Source of the DNA: an uncultured Lachnospiraceae bacterium
GTDB lineage: Bacteria > Bacillota > Clostridia > Lachnospirales > Lachnospiraceae
Direction of reading: 5' to 3'
Assembly: GCA_910576895.1 (NCBI GenBank)
Contig: CAJTJZ010000008.1
Span: 28,047 to 83,695 of the forward strand
DNA: 55,649 bases
A program made the translations under genes and the position numbers. Under the pieces are notes generated by a model, which saw only the letters and a program-made list of their open reading frames with translations, did not search any database and was not told the origin of the DNA. Shown piece by piece: positions 24,198 to 32,984 of the stretch (the stretch's first letter is position 1; each line of letters opens with the position of its first letter).

Positions 24198-26246
24198 GTG
24201 AAGAAAATGCAAAAAAGAAAAAAAAGTGGAAAGAGTAGTATTAAGAAAAGTTTTTTGATGTATCTTATTGTTGGTATTATAATTCCTTGTATGATTCCAA
24301 TTTTTGCGAAAATTCATATAAAAGCAGAAGAAAAAACAATTTCTGCTTTTGATGGAACAAAACCAATCGATCCATGGGATTATCAAAAACTGCTTGGAAA
24401 GGGTATGGATGTAGATTGGTGTAAAACAGAACAAGGAATGAAATATTATCAAACAGAAGCTAGTGAAAAAATCAAATCTTCTGGATTGGGACATGTTAGA
24501 ATCCGTATTAAATCTAAAGCAACAGAAGAATTATTTCAATATTTAGATAAACAAATAGAGGATTGTCTAAAAAATAATTTGATTCCAGTGATTGCATATC
24601 AGGCAAAAGAGTTTAAAAAGAATCCAACAAAAGAAGCTATTCAAAAAGTAACAGATTGGTGGTCTGCAGTGGCAGAAAGATATCAAGATAAGTCTTATTT
24701 ATTGGCATTTGATTTATTAATTGAAGCTTCCGATGCAATTAATAAACAACCAGAAGCTTTAAATGAATTATATGAAAGTATAGTACCTGAAATAAGAAAA
24801 ACAAATCCAGAAAGAATTTTAATTATTTCTCCAAGATTGCGTTCGGATGCAGCGTATTTATCAGAATTAAAAATACCAACAGGACATAACGGATATTTAA
24901 TGGCGGAATGGCATTTTTATGCATCAGGACCAAGTAAGGTAAATGAAAGAAAATTATGGACAACAGGAACAGAAGAAGAAAAGAAACTTATTACAAATAA
25001 AATTGAACTGGCATTAAAATGGCAGGAAGAAACAAAAATTCCAACATGGGTAGGTGCATGGATGGCAGGAAATTATAATGAAGGAAATAGTTATACCATA
25101 GAAGAACAAATTGCCTTTGCTGCTTATATGGTAGAACAATTGACAAATGCAAAAATTCCATTTGCCGTAAATTCAGATACAAAATTTTATGATAGAACAA
25201 CAAATCTATGGATAGAATCTATGCAACCTCTTTTTGAATGCATTTATGGACAAAAAGCATCAGGTGGCACAATTTCTGGTGAACTTTCTGTAGTAAGTTC
25301 TTCTGGTATTAAGGTAAATAACAAAGTTTATTTGGGATTTAATGCAAAAGGAAATTTAGATACAAATAGACAATGTCGATATGTAAAAAAATTATTTAAA
25401 AGTTTAAGAAAGAAAAATGTTAGTACAGATAAGATTTATTTACGACTTCAAGGGGGAACAATTTCTCAAAAAACATTTTCAAAGGATTGGACAGATAAGA
25501 GTATAGAGGCATGGGCAAAAATACAACAAGAATATCAATGTAATTATATTTTTGTTATTAATTTTAATGATACAGTAAAAAATCAGTATAAATTTTATCA
25601 AAGAATGGAGCAAAAAGGCTTGAAATTTTCGGCAATTGAACTTGGAAATGAGCAATATCTTCCAAAGTTTGCAGATTCTAAAATTGAAGGATATGAAGAA
25701 GTCACAAAAAGAACAGCCAATATGACACCAGAAAAATATGTGGAAGCTTGTAAAACATATATAAAACAATTTAAAAAGTGTAAACTTCCATTTTATGTAC
25801 AATTTGCTCCAAAATCAGAAAGAAATGAAAAAAAATATAAGACATGGAATAAAACAATAATCTCTGCTATTAATCATGAAGAATTTGGATATAAGAAAAT
25901 TTATGGAAGCATTCATCTATATGAACGAAATGGGGCTAATTCTTTAGATATAGAACAAATAAAGAAAATTAGAAATAAAATAAAGAAAAAATGTTTTTTT
26001 GCAGTAACGGAATATGGTGTTGTTAATAAAAAGAAGACTTTAATGGAAGATGACGATATATCGCAAGAAATAGAATTAACAAAAAGGATTTTAAAAGAGA
26101 TGAAGTCAGGGGATATTATATTAAATCAGGTACTTTATACAAATTATAAAACAATTGGATCAGCTGTAATTCATCCATTATCAAATGGATTGACAGCAAA
26201 GGGGGAAGAAATCATGCAGCTTTTTAAAAAATATTGGAAAAATTGA
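24198..26246 (+). CDS. Secreted or membrane-anchored protein with two glycosidase-like TIM barrels
   Basis: 682 residues from GTG 24198 (ATG 24207 is an alternative). A basic N-terminus and a hydrophobic segment at 19-37 form a signal peptide or anchor. Residues 50-350 resemble a GH5 cellulase-type barrel: FDLLIEASD has a possible acid/base Glu176, MAEWHFYASG fits strand 6, but the strand-7 nucleophile position reads PTWVGAWMAGNYN without a Glu. Residues 370-682 look like a second clan GH-A barrel with a possible acid/base Glu485 in AIELGNEQYL and nucleophile Glu605 in FAVTEYGVV. So the first barrel may be a binding module and the second the enzyme. It follows two-component system 1. The substrate is unknown. 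Confidence 0.72.
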   Translation: MKKMQKRKKSGKSSIKKSFLMYLIVGIIIPCMIPIFAKIHIKAEEKTISAFDGTKPIDPWDYQKLLGKGMDVDWCKTEQGMKYYQTEASEKIKSSGLGHVRIRIKSKATEELFQYLDKQIEDCLKNNLIPVIAYQAKEFKKNPTKEAIQKVTDWWSAVAERYQDKSYLLAFDLLIEASDAINKQPEALNELYESIVPEIRKTNPERILIISPRLRSDAAYLSELKIPTGHNGYLMAEWHFYASGPSKVNERKLWTTGTEEEKKLITNKIELALKWQEETKIPTWVGAWMAGNYNEGNSYTIEEQIAFAAYMVEQLTNAKIPFAVNSDTKFYDRTTNLWIESMQPLFECIYGQKASGGTISGELSVVSSSGIKVNNKVYLGFNAKGNLDTNRQCRYVKKLFKSLRKKNVSTDKIYLRLQGGTISQKTFSKDWTDKSIEAWAKIQQEYQCNYIFVINFNDTVKNQYKFYQRMEQKGLKFSAIELGNEQYLPKFADSKIEGYEEVTKRTANMTPEKYVEACKTYIKQFKKCKLPFYVQFAPKSERNEKKYKTWNKTIISAINHEEFGYKKIYGSIHLYERNGANSLDIEQIKKIRNKIKKKCFFAVTEYGVVNKKKTLMEDDDISQEIELTKRILKEMKSGDIILNQVLYTNYKTIGSAVIHPLSNGLTAKGEEIMQLFKKYWKN

Positions 26247-26265
26247 TAATATAGAAGAAATATTA

Positions 26266-26304
26266 TTTCAAGGAAATTTCAAGGCTATTCTCCTATGCTG
26301 TAAT
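26266..26304 (+). promoter_or_regulatory. Candidate autoregulatory box and promoter of two-component system 2
   Basis: TTTCAAGG occurs at 26266-26273 and 26277-26284, an exact 8-bp direct repeat spaced by 11 bp. An extended -10, TGCTGTAAT at 26296-26304, begins 12 bp after the second copy. The layout is that of an OmpR-family activated promoter. Confidence 0.55.
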
Positions 26305-26368
26305 TTATTTGTATGTCTTTTGAAATAAATAGTTTTTAATGGAATTATAGATAGAGGATGATTTAGAA

Positions 26369-27058
26369 ATGAAGATATTAATTATTGAAGATGAGTATCG
26401 TTTAGCCGATTTAATTCGGGATTTTCTTGAAAAGGAATCTCATCAAGTGGAAATTTGTACCGATGGGGAGGATGGATATTTTCTAGCAGCGTCAGGAATT
26501 TATGATGCCGTTATTTTAGATGTGATGTTACCGGGCATGGATGGATTTTCTATTTTAAAGGCACTCCGTAGGGAAAATAGAGAAGTTCCTGTATTATTTT
26601 TAACAGCCAAATCAGATGTTGACAGCAAAGTATTAGGATTAGATCTTGGAGCAGATGATTATTTAACAAAGCCATTCGAAATGAAAGAACTAGCAGCAAG
26701 ACTTCGATTAATTACAAGACGCAGACAGAAATTATTGGGAAGTTTTGAGGATTTTTTATCACTAGGGGATTTAAACTTAAATAAACAAGAGCATACCCTA
26801 TCTTGTAAAAAAAGTGGAAAGATTATGCCATTAGCTGATAAAGAGTATCGTCTCTTGGAATATCTGATATTAAATGCAGGGCAGGTTCTATCAAAAGAGC
26901 AAATTTCAGTACGTATCTGGGGGTATGATTCGGAAGTAGAATATAATAGTGCAGAAGTTTATATTTCTTTTTTGCGAAAAAAGATTGCTTTTTTGGAATC
27001 ACAGGTTAAAATAGTTACAATACGTGGTGTTGGTTATCAGATAAAAGAACAGGGATAG
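26369..27058 (+). CDS. OmpR/PhoB-family response regulator (system 2)
   Basis: 229 residues. Receiver landmarks are IIEDEYRLAD, the phospho-acceptor in VILDVMLPGMDGF near residue 51 and YLTKPFEMKEL. The effector domain has LADKEYRLLEYLILNAG, SKEQISVRIWGYDSEVEYNSAEVYISFLRKKI and VTIRGVGYQI. Its kinase follows after 18 bp. The exact 11-bp-spaced repeat in its own promoter region suggests autoregulation. Confidence 0.92.
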   Translation: MKILIIEDEYRLADLIRDFLEKESHQVEICTDGEDGYFLAASGIYDAVILDVMLPGMDGFSILKALRRENREVPVLFLTAKSDVDSKVLGLDLGADDYLTKPFEMKELAARLRLITRRRQKLLGSFEDFLSLGDLNLNKQEHTLSCKKSGKIMPLADKEYRLLEYLILNAGQVLSKEQISVRIWGYDSEVEYNSAEVYISFLRKKIAFLESQVKIVTIRGVGYQIKEQG

Positions 27059-27076
27059 GAAATATTAGGGTGGGAT

Positions 27077-28315
27077 ATGATTAAAAAGACAAAGTGGAAG
27101 ATAACAATTTTATTATATGTTATTTTTATAACAGCATTTATAGCGATTTTATTTATATTTTATACAGCACATAGAGAATCCAATCGTTCGGAGATAAGCA
27201 GACAACTTAGTCATTATGCAAGAAATGTAAAATTGCGTTTTTCCTATTATGGAGAAGATCGTAATGTGATAACAGAATCAGCATTAAAAGAAGAAAATCA
27301 AACCCTACAATTATCAGAAATTTATGTTGTAAGAAAAGATCCAAAAGAACAAATGACAGTGTTAGAAAAAGGGAATGATAGTAAACTATCAGAGCAGGAA
27401 ATTCTTACTGTGGCAGAAAATATTTTAAAAGAAAATGTAAAAAAGGGATATTTTGAACATTTTCAATATAGATTGTCAAAGGATGGAGAAAATTTATTGA
27501 TAGTATTTACTAATATTAGTTTTTTTGAAAATCAGCAAAAGCATATGCTGTTTTTTTTATGTATGATTTGTCTTATAAGTTTTGTGATATGGGCATTTGT
27601 ATCTTATGGAATTTCAGGGTGGTTAGTAAAGCCTATGGAAAATGCATTAGAAAAACAAAATGAATTTATTTCTGCTGCTGGTCATGAACTGAAAACGCCA
27701 CTTAGTATTATGAAAGCAAGTCTTGAAATGTTAAAATCGCAAATAGAGGATAATAAATATTTAGATTATATGATTGCAGAAAATGAGAAAATGGATGCGT
27801 TAGTACAGGAAATGCTTTCTCTATCAAAATTGGAATTTCAAAAAAAATCGAAAAAACTTGAAGTCATTAATTTAAGTAGTTGTATTGAAGGAAGTGCTTT
27901 GCCATTTGAAGTAATTGCATATGAAAGAGGAATTTCTATGAAAATACAGATAGAAAAAGATATTTTTATCTATGGAAAGGAAAAGGATATTCAGCAATTA
28001 ACAGCGATTTTATTGGATAATGCGGTAAGACATACAAATCCAAAGGCAAAAACAATGGTAAGTTTAGAAAGAAGAAAGGAAAAAGCTTTTTTTATTGTTA
28101 GAAATCAAGGAAAGGAAATACCAGTGGAAGAAAGGGAAAAAATTTTTGAGCAGTTTTATCGTGGTGATAAGGCACGCAGTCGTGGAGAAGGAAGATATGG
28201 ACTGGGACTTTCTATAGCAAGAAATATTGCACAATTATATGGAACAAAAATTCAGGTGGAATGTGAAAATGGTTGGACAAGTTTTTATATAAAATTTGAA
28301 ATTGCTAAAAAATAG
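27077..28315 (+). CDS. Sensor histidine kinase (system 2)
   Basis: 412 residues. Two membrane segments (about 9-29 and 155-178) flank an external domain of some 125 residues; a short linker without a clear HAMP leads to the phospho-acceptor box EFISAAGHELKTPLSIMKASLEML, and the ATPase domain has N box AILLDNAVRHTN, the IFEQFYRGDKARSRGEG F box and GRYGLGLSIARNIA G box. It is cotranscribed with the regulator upstream; the next two-component gene begins 16 bp after its stop, so systems 2 and 3 may share a transcript. Confidence 0.9.
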   Translation: MIKKTKWKITILLYVIFITAFIAILFIFYTAHRESNRSEISRQLSHYARNVKLRFSYYGEDRNVITESALKEENQTLQLSEIYVVRKDPKEQMTVLEKGNDSKLSEQEILTVAENILKENVKKGYFEHFQYRLSKDGENLLIVFTNISFFENQQKHMLFFLCMICLISFVIWAFVSYGISGWLVKPMENALEKQNEFISAAGHELKTPLSIMKASLEMLKSQIEDNKYLDYMIAENEKMDALVQEMLSLSKLEFQKKSKKLEVINLSSCIEGSALPFEVIAYERGISMKIQIEKDIFIYGKEKDIQQLTAILLDNAVRHTNPKAKTMVSLERRKEKAFFIVRNQGKEIPVEEREKIFEQFYRGDKARSRGEGRYGLGLSIARNIAQLYGTKIQVECENGWTSFYIKFEIAKK

Positions 28316-28331
28316 AAAGGATTAGATCATT

Positions 28332-29012
28332 ATGGAGCAGAAAATTAAAATTATGATTGTGGAAGATGATGAATTATTAGCAAAAGAATTAAGTTCTTTT
28401 TTAATAAAATGGGGGTATGCAATCATTCTTGTAAAAGAATTTGAAAATATTCTTTCAGAATTTTTGACTTGTATGCCGGGGCTTGTGCTTATGGATATTA
28501 ATCTTCCTTTTTATGATGGATTTTATTGGTGTCATAAAATTCGCCAAAATTCCAATGTTCCTGTTATTTATATTAGCAGTCGCAATGATGACCGAGATAA
28601 AATTATGGGAATTGCAGAGGGGGGAGATGATTATATAGAAAAACCATTTGGACTAGAATTATTAAGGGCAAAAATAGAGGCTATTTTAAGACGAACCTAT
28701 CAATATAAGATAAAGGAACAGATTTTTTTTGGACAGGAATTTTCCTTTGACAGCAGTAATAAATTATTATTTTTTCATGGAAAAGAAATTGAATTAACAA
28801 AATCAGAAAGAAGAATTATGGGAAAACTTTTAGATCATAAATCGAATATTGTAACAAGAGAGGAACTTATGATGGAATTATGGGATACGGATGAATATGT
28901 ATCTGATGGAACATTGACAGTAATTGTTTGCAGACTTCGAGCAAAATTAAAGGAAGCAAGTGGAGAGGAGATTATTAAAACAAAGAAAGGGCAGGGATAT
29001 ATCATTACATGA
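28332..29012 (+). CDS. OmpR-family response regulator, BceR-like (system 3)
   Basis: 226 residues. Receiver: IVEDDELLAKEL, phospho-acceptor Asp in LVLMDINLPFYDGFYWC near residue 53, and IEKPFGLELLRAK. Effector: LTKSERRIMGKLLDHKS, TREELMMELWDTDEYVSDGTLTVIVCRLRAKL and IKTKKGQGYII. The MDINLPFYDGFYWC segment is typical of the BceR group. It overlaps its kinase by 4 bp, and a matching ABC transporter pair follows, so this is the regulator of a Bce-type module. Likely target sites are the TGTAA repeats in front of the ATPase gene. Confidence 0.9.
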   Translation: MEQKIKIMIVEDDELLAKELSSFLIKWGYAIILVKEFENILSEFLTCMPGLVLMDINLPFYDGFYWCHKIRQNSNVPVIYISSRNDDRDKIMGIAEGGDDYIEKPFGLELLRAKIEAILRRTYQYKIKEQIFFGQEFSFDSSNKLLFFHGKEIELTKSERRIMGKLLDHKSNIVTREELMMELWDTDEYVSDGTLTVIVCRLRAKLKEASGEEIIKTKKGQGYIIT

Positions 29013-30034
29013 AAGAAGAATGGAAAAAATATATAGAAAGGAATGGAAAATATTATAGCTTATGTTTTTTTTTCATATTGTCTTTTAATCTTTATTTTAT
29101 TTTTCTTCTTTCTAATACAAAAAAAGAATATCTTTTTTATTTGGATTTTTTAATAATTGTTATTATATTGTTATTTCTTTTTATAGACTATTTTAAATTT
29201 AAAAAAATGGAAATGGAAAAAAAGAAGTTATTGGAATATAAAGATCTTATTTATAAAGAACTTCCTACTTTTGAAAATCAAGAGATTATAGAACATGATA
29301 TTCAAGTTTTACAGAAAAAGCTTCAAGAACAGTTTGAGGCAAATTGTGATTTAGAAGATTATACAATGAAGTTTTATCATGAAGTGAAAATTCCTTTGGC
29401 AGCAGCACTTTTAGTAAATGATAAAATAATAGATGCACAGGTAAGACTTTCTATGAGGGAAAATTTGGAACGGATAAATCAGCAGTTAAATACAATGCTG
29501 TTTGGATCGAAGCTTCAGGCAAGTTTTTTTGATTTACAGATAAAAAAGATTTCATTACAGGAATGTATAAAAACATCGATTAAAAATAATCAGTTTTTTT
29601 TAATTCAAAAACATTTTTCTATTGAAAATTATCTTGGAGAAAAAGAACATTATGTTTATACAGATAAATCATGGCTTGTTTATATTTTTGATCAGTTATT
29701 AAATAATGCAATAAAATATCGAAAGGAATACCCCACAATAAAGATTTGGATACAAGAGATAGAAGATGGAGATTCTTCGCAGACAATAAAAAAGCTTTTT
29801 ATGGAAGATAATGGTGTAGGGATTCAAAAAAGTGATATTAGAAGGATTTTTGAAAAAGGATTTATAGGAAGTAATTATCATAATGGAAAGTATAAATCGA
29901 CAGGAATGGGATTATATCTTGTGGCAAAAATTGCGGATAAATTAAAACATGAAATTAATGTAGAAAGCGAATATGGAGAATATACAAGATTTTGTATTAC
30001 TTTTCAAGATCAGAGAGGATATTTTCATTTATAA
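29009..30034 (+). CDS. Intramembrane-sensing histidine kinase, BceS-like (system 3)
   Basis: 341 residues. Two closely spaced membrane segments (about 16-35 and 41-60) with almost no external loop are the mark of intramembrane-sensing kinases, which read the state of their partner ABC transporter instead of binding the drug. The phospho-acceptor box is DYTMKFYHEVKIPLAAALL; the ATPase domain has QLLNNAIKYRKEYPTIKI (N box), MEDNGVGIQKSDIRRIFEKGF and KSTGMGLYLVAKIA. It overlaps the regulator by 4 bp. Confidence 0.9.
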   Translation: MKEEWKKYIERNGKYYSLCFFFILSFNLYFIFLLSNTKKEYLFYLDFLIIVIILLFLFIDYFKFKKMEMEKKKLLEYKDLIYKELPTFENQEIIEHDIQVLQKKLQEQFEANCDLEDYTMKFYHEVKIPLAAALLVNDKIIDAQVRLSMRENLERINQQLNTMLFGSKLQASFFDLQIKKISLQECIKTSIKNNQFFLIQKHFSIENYLGEKEHYVYTDKSWLVYIFDQLLNNAIKYRKEYPTIKIWIQEIEDGDSSQTIKKLFMEDNGVGIQKSDIRRIFEKGFIGSNYHNGKYKSTGMGLYLVAKIADKLKHEINVESEYGEYTRFCITFQDQRGYFHL

Positions 30035-30067
30035 AAAAAGAAAAAGAAAAAGAAATCTAACAAAAAA

Positions 30068-30131
30068 TGTAAGATTGCAAAAAGTTTTGTAATGGAAATG
30101 TAAGGATTTTTTTCACTATTTACTTTATAAT
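30068..30131 (+). promoter_or_regulatory. BceR-type box and promoter of the Bce-like transporter
   Basis: TGTAA begins at 30068, 30088 and 30099, spaced 20 and 11 bp, with TGTAAG or TGTAAT at each. A perfect TATAAT lies at 30126-30131 and has no good -35, while the last repeat covers the -35 position. This fits activation by the adjacent OmpR-family regulator. Confidence 0.6.
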
Positions 30132-30162
30132 ATAGATAAATATTATAAGGAGGATATAAAAT

Positions 30163-30915
30163 ATGAGTGAAAAAAAAGTGGTAGAAATTAAAAACTTAAT
30201 GAAAAATTATGGAGCAAAAGATTTTCAAACAACGGTATTAAAAGGAATTGATTTAACTATTTTTGAACATGACTTTATAGCTATTATGGGACCTTCTGGT
30301 TCTGGAAAAACAACATTTTTAAATATTCTTTCTACGATTGATAAGCCTACACAAGGTTCTGTTCTTTTAGATGGAAATGATATTACAAGAATGCAAAACA
30401 AGGCATTATCAAAATTGCGAAGAGATAAGATTGGATTTATTTTTCAAGATTATAGTCTTTTGGACACCATGACATTACAAGATAATATTGCTCTTCCATT
30501 ATCGTTAAATAATGTAAGTAATGAGCTTTGTATCCAAAAAACAGAGGAATTAAGTCGTACTTTTGGCCTTAAGGAACATTTAAAAAAGTATCCTTATCAA
30601 TTATCTGGTGGACAGAAACAAAGAGGGGCTGCCTGCAGAGCATTAATTACAAAACCAGAGATTATTTTTGCAGATGAGCCAACAGGAGCATTAGATTCAA
30701 AGTCAAGCAGAGATTTATTAGAGTGTTTAAAAGAAGTGAATGATTTAGGACAGGCGACAATTCTTATGGTAACGCATGATCCATTTTGTGCCTCTTATGC
30801 GAAAGATGTCTATATTTTAAGTGATGGTTTGATTCAATGTAAATTAAGCCATGGAGAGGATAGAAAAGAATTTTATGATAGAATTATTGATATGCAGGTA
30901 TTGCAGCAGGCATAA
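30163..30915 (+). CDS. ABC transporter ATPase, BceA-like
   Basis: 250 residues of the MacB/LolD/BceA group. Walker A GPSGSGKTTFLNIL, Q-loop FIFQDYSLLDTMT, signature LSGGQKQRGAACRALI, Walker B IIFADEPTGALDSKS and switch His in MVTHDPF are all present. With the FtsX-type permease encoded 16 bp later it forms a transporter that, in studied Bce systems, frees lipid II-cycle intermediates from antimicrobial peptides and signals to the BceS kinase. It has its own activator-type promoter. Confidence 0.92.
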   Translation: MSEKKVVEIKNLMKNYGAKDFQTTVLKGIDLTIFEHDFIAIMGPSGSGKTTFLNILSTIDKPTQGSVLLDGNDITRMQNKALSKLRRDKIGFIFQDYSLLDTMTLQDNIALPLSLNNVSNELCIQKTEELSRTFGLKEHLKKYPYQLSGGQKQRGAACRALITKPEIIFADEPTGALDSKSSRDLLECLKEVNDLGQATILMVTHDPFCASYAKDVYILSDGLIQCKLSHGEDRKEFYDRIIDMQVLQQA

Positions 30916-30931
30916 ATAAGAGGTGATTTTT

Positions 30932-32836
30932 ATGAGTATAACAAAATTGGCATTTATAAATTTTAAAAGTAGTTTTGAACGCTATTTATCTTTAGTTGTT
31001 TCATTATCCTTTACCATATTGATATTTTTAAATTTTCAAAATATTATTTATTCCGATGTTTTTCAAGTGCTTGGTTCAAGAAATAAAGAATATATTGATA
31101 TTATCGTTCAGTCGATTTCTTTTGTACTTGGATGTTTTATGCTTTTCTTTATTTGGTATGCTATGAATGTATTTTTAAAAAAGCGAAAAAAAGAAATTGG
31201 TGTTTATATCTTTATGGGATTAACAAATCAAAGAATTGGAAAACTATATATATTAGAAATGATAATGATTGGTTTTTCTGCACTTATTTTTGGAGTTGGT
31301 TTTGGTATTATTACAACACAATTATTTCAAATGATTTTATTAGCACTTTCTGATATTGCAGTAGAAATTAACTTTAAATTTACTATCGAACCTATTTTGA
31401 TTACAGGAATTGTTTATCTTATTATTTATATGATTTTTGTTTTCAAGGGATATATTAATATTGTAAGAAGCAGTATTAAAGATATGATTTCTGCATCAAA
31501 GCAAAATGAATATGTACGACAAAATCTTGTAATTCTTTTTATAAAAACAGTGCTTGGGCTTTTTATTTTAATAGCAGGATATTATATGGCAATTAAAGAT
31601 GGAGGTCAAGAAGTTTTAGGAAATGTATTACTTGCAGTTGTTCTTGTTGTTATTGGTGTTTATTTATTATTTGGTGGATTTATTCCTATGATTTTTCAAG
31701 GACTTGTAAGAAATAAAAAATTTCTTTATAAAAAACAAAGAACACTTTGGATTAATAATGTTATTTTTCGTATAAAGAAAAATTATAATACGTATGCTAT
31801 GGTCTGCATTTTAACACTTTGTTCTGTAACAGCATTAGCAACAAGCTTTGCTATGAAAAATCGATATGATAATATGATTCAATTTCGCAATACGTATACG
31901 TTTCAATTTTTAAGTGAAAAAAGTGGATTAAGACAGGAAACGCAAGCATTTATAGAACAATATAGTAAACTGGAATATGCTTCTGAAATTTCTGTTGTTA
32001 ATTTAGAGAGATCACTTGTAAAATCAAATGATTTTAATAAAATTTCCTCGTTTCTTTCTTATTCAAAAGTAAAACAATTGGCACAAGAGATAGGCTTAGA
32101 ATTTTCTTTAGAAGAACCAAAAGATCACGAAGTGATACAGACAGGGCATATGCCATTATTGTCATTAATCACAGAAGATGCTAATATTGAAATAACGATT
32201 CATGGAGAAAATTATAAGCAAATAAGAGAAACAAAAGTTTCTTATCTTGGATATTTACAAGAAAGTTTGGGATTTTATATTGTAAATGATAAAGAATATG
32301 AAAAATTAAAACCATTTGGAGAGGAATTATTTATTTATAATTATAAAATCAGTGAGCTTTCCAAGTTTCAGGAAGTAAAAAAAGCAGTTGATGGCCTTGT
32401 TGAGCAAAAAAAGGAAAGTTATCTTGGGCGAGTTGCGATTGATCCAGAAAGTAGTGAAATTGACTGGATTAAAGTATTATATTCTATTTGTATTTTTATG
32501 TTTATGGTATTTATTCTAGCAAGTGGAAGTATTATGTTTATGAAATTATATAATGATGCTTTTGAGGAAAGAGAGCGTTATCTTATCTTAAAGAAGATGG
32601 GAATGGAGCATAAAGTGCTAAAAAAATCTATTGTAAATGAATTAAGAATCTCCTATATTTTACCACTCATTATTATGGCAATCTCATCTTATTTTTCTGT
32701 ACACGCTTTAGGGAAAATGATGTTTACTAATTTATTTTCTATTAATGTGATTACTGTATTGATTGTATTTGTTATTTTTTTCCTTTTTTATGAAATGTCC
32801 ATTCGTGTATATCAAAAGAATACAGGAGTTTTATAA
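30932..32836 (+). CDS. ABC transporter permease, BceB-like (FtsX family)
   Basis: Open frame from GTG 30923, but AGAGGTGA overlaps that codon and fits ATG 30932, giving 634 residues. About ten membrane segments are seen: one near the N-terminus, an FtsX-type set over residues 55-300, and three at the C-terminus (about 510-630), with a large external domain of some 200 residues between segments 7 and 8 (about 305-505). That domain is the signature of BceB-type permeases and determines peptide specificity. It ends before a strong terminator. Confidence 0.9.
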   Translation: MSITKLAFINFKSSFERYLSLVVSLSFTILIFLNFQNIIYSDVFQVLGSRNKEYIDIIVQSISFVLGCFMLFFIWYAMNVFLKKRKKEIGVYIFMGLTNQRIGKLYILEMIMIGFSALIFGVGFGIITTQLFQMILLALSDIAVEINFKFTIEPILITGIVYLIIYMIFVFKGYINIVRSSIKDMISASKQNEYVRQNLVILFIKTVLGLFILIAGYYMAIKDGGQEVLGNVLLAVVLVVIGVYLLFGGFIPMIFQGLVRNKKFLYKKQRTLWINNVIFRIKKNYNTYAMVCILTLCSVTALATSFAMKNRYDNMIQFRNTYTFQFLSEKSGLRQETQAFIEQYSKLEYASEISVVNLERSLVKSNDFNKISSFLSYSKVKQLAQEIGLEFSLEEPKDHEVIQTGHMPLLSLITEDANIEITIHGENYKQIRETKVSYLGYLQESLGFYIVNDKEYEKLKPFGEELFIYNYKISELSKFQEVKKAVDGLVEQKKESYLGRVAIDPESSEIDWIKVLYSICIFMFMVFILASGSIMFMKLYNDAFEERERYLILKKMGMEHKVLKKSIVNELRISYILPLIIMAISSYFSVHALGKMMFTNLFSINVITVLIVFVIFFLFYEMSIRVYQKNTGVL

Positions 32837-32865
32837 AAGTATTTAATGATTCTTGAGAAATAAAG

Positions 32866-32899
32866 AAAAGAGTAGTAGATAGAGTTTACTACTCTTTTT
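32866..32899 (+). terminator. Rho-independent terminator after the Bce-like module
   Basis: AAAAGAGTAGTA at 32866-32877 pairs perfectly with TACTACTCTTTT at 32887-32898 around a 9-nt loop and runs into further T. Confidence 0.88.
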
Positions 32900-32984
32900 A
32901 TTATGTCAAAGATAAAATTAAGGTGGAAAATAAAAAGAATCTATGATAAGATATACTAAATTTATGAATGAGAAAGGAGATTTT

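Noticed and set aside
23928..24494. 188-codon minus-strand frame across the end of the system 1 kinase
   Set aside because: It is rich in Phe, Leu and His as expected for the antisense of AT-rich Lys/Glu-rich genes, and overlaps two well-supported plus-strand genes.
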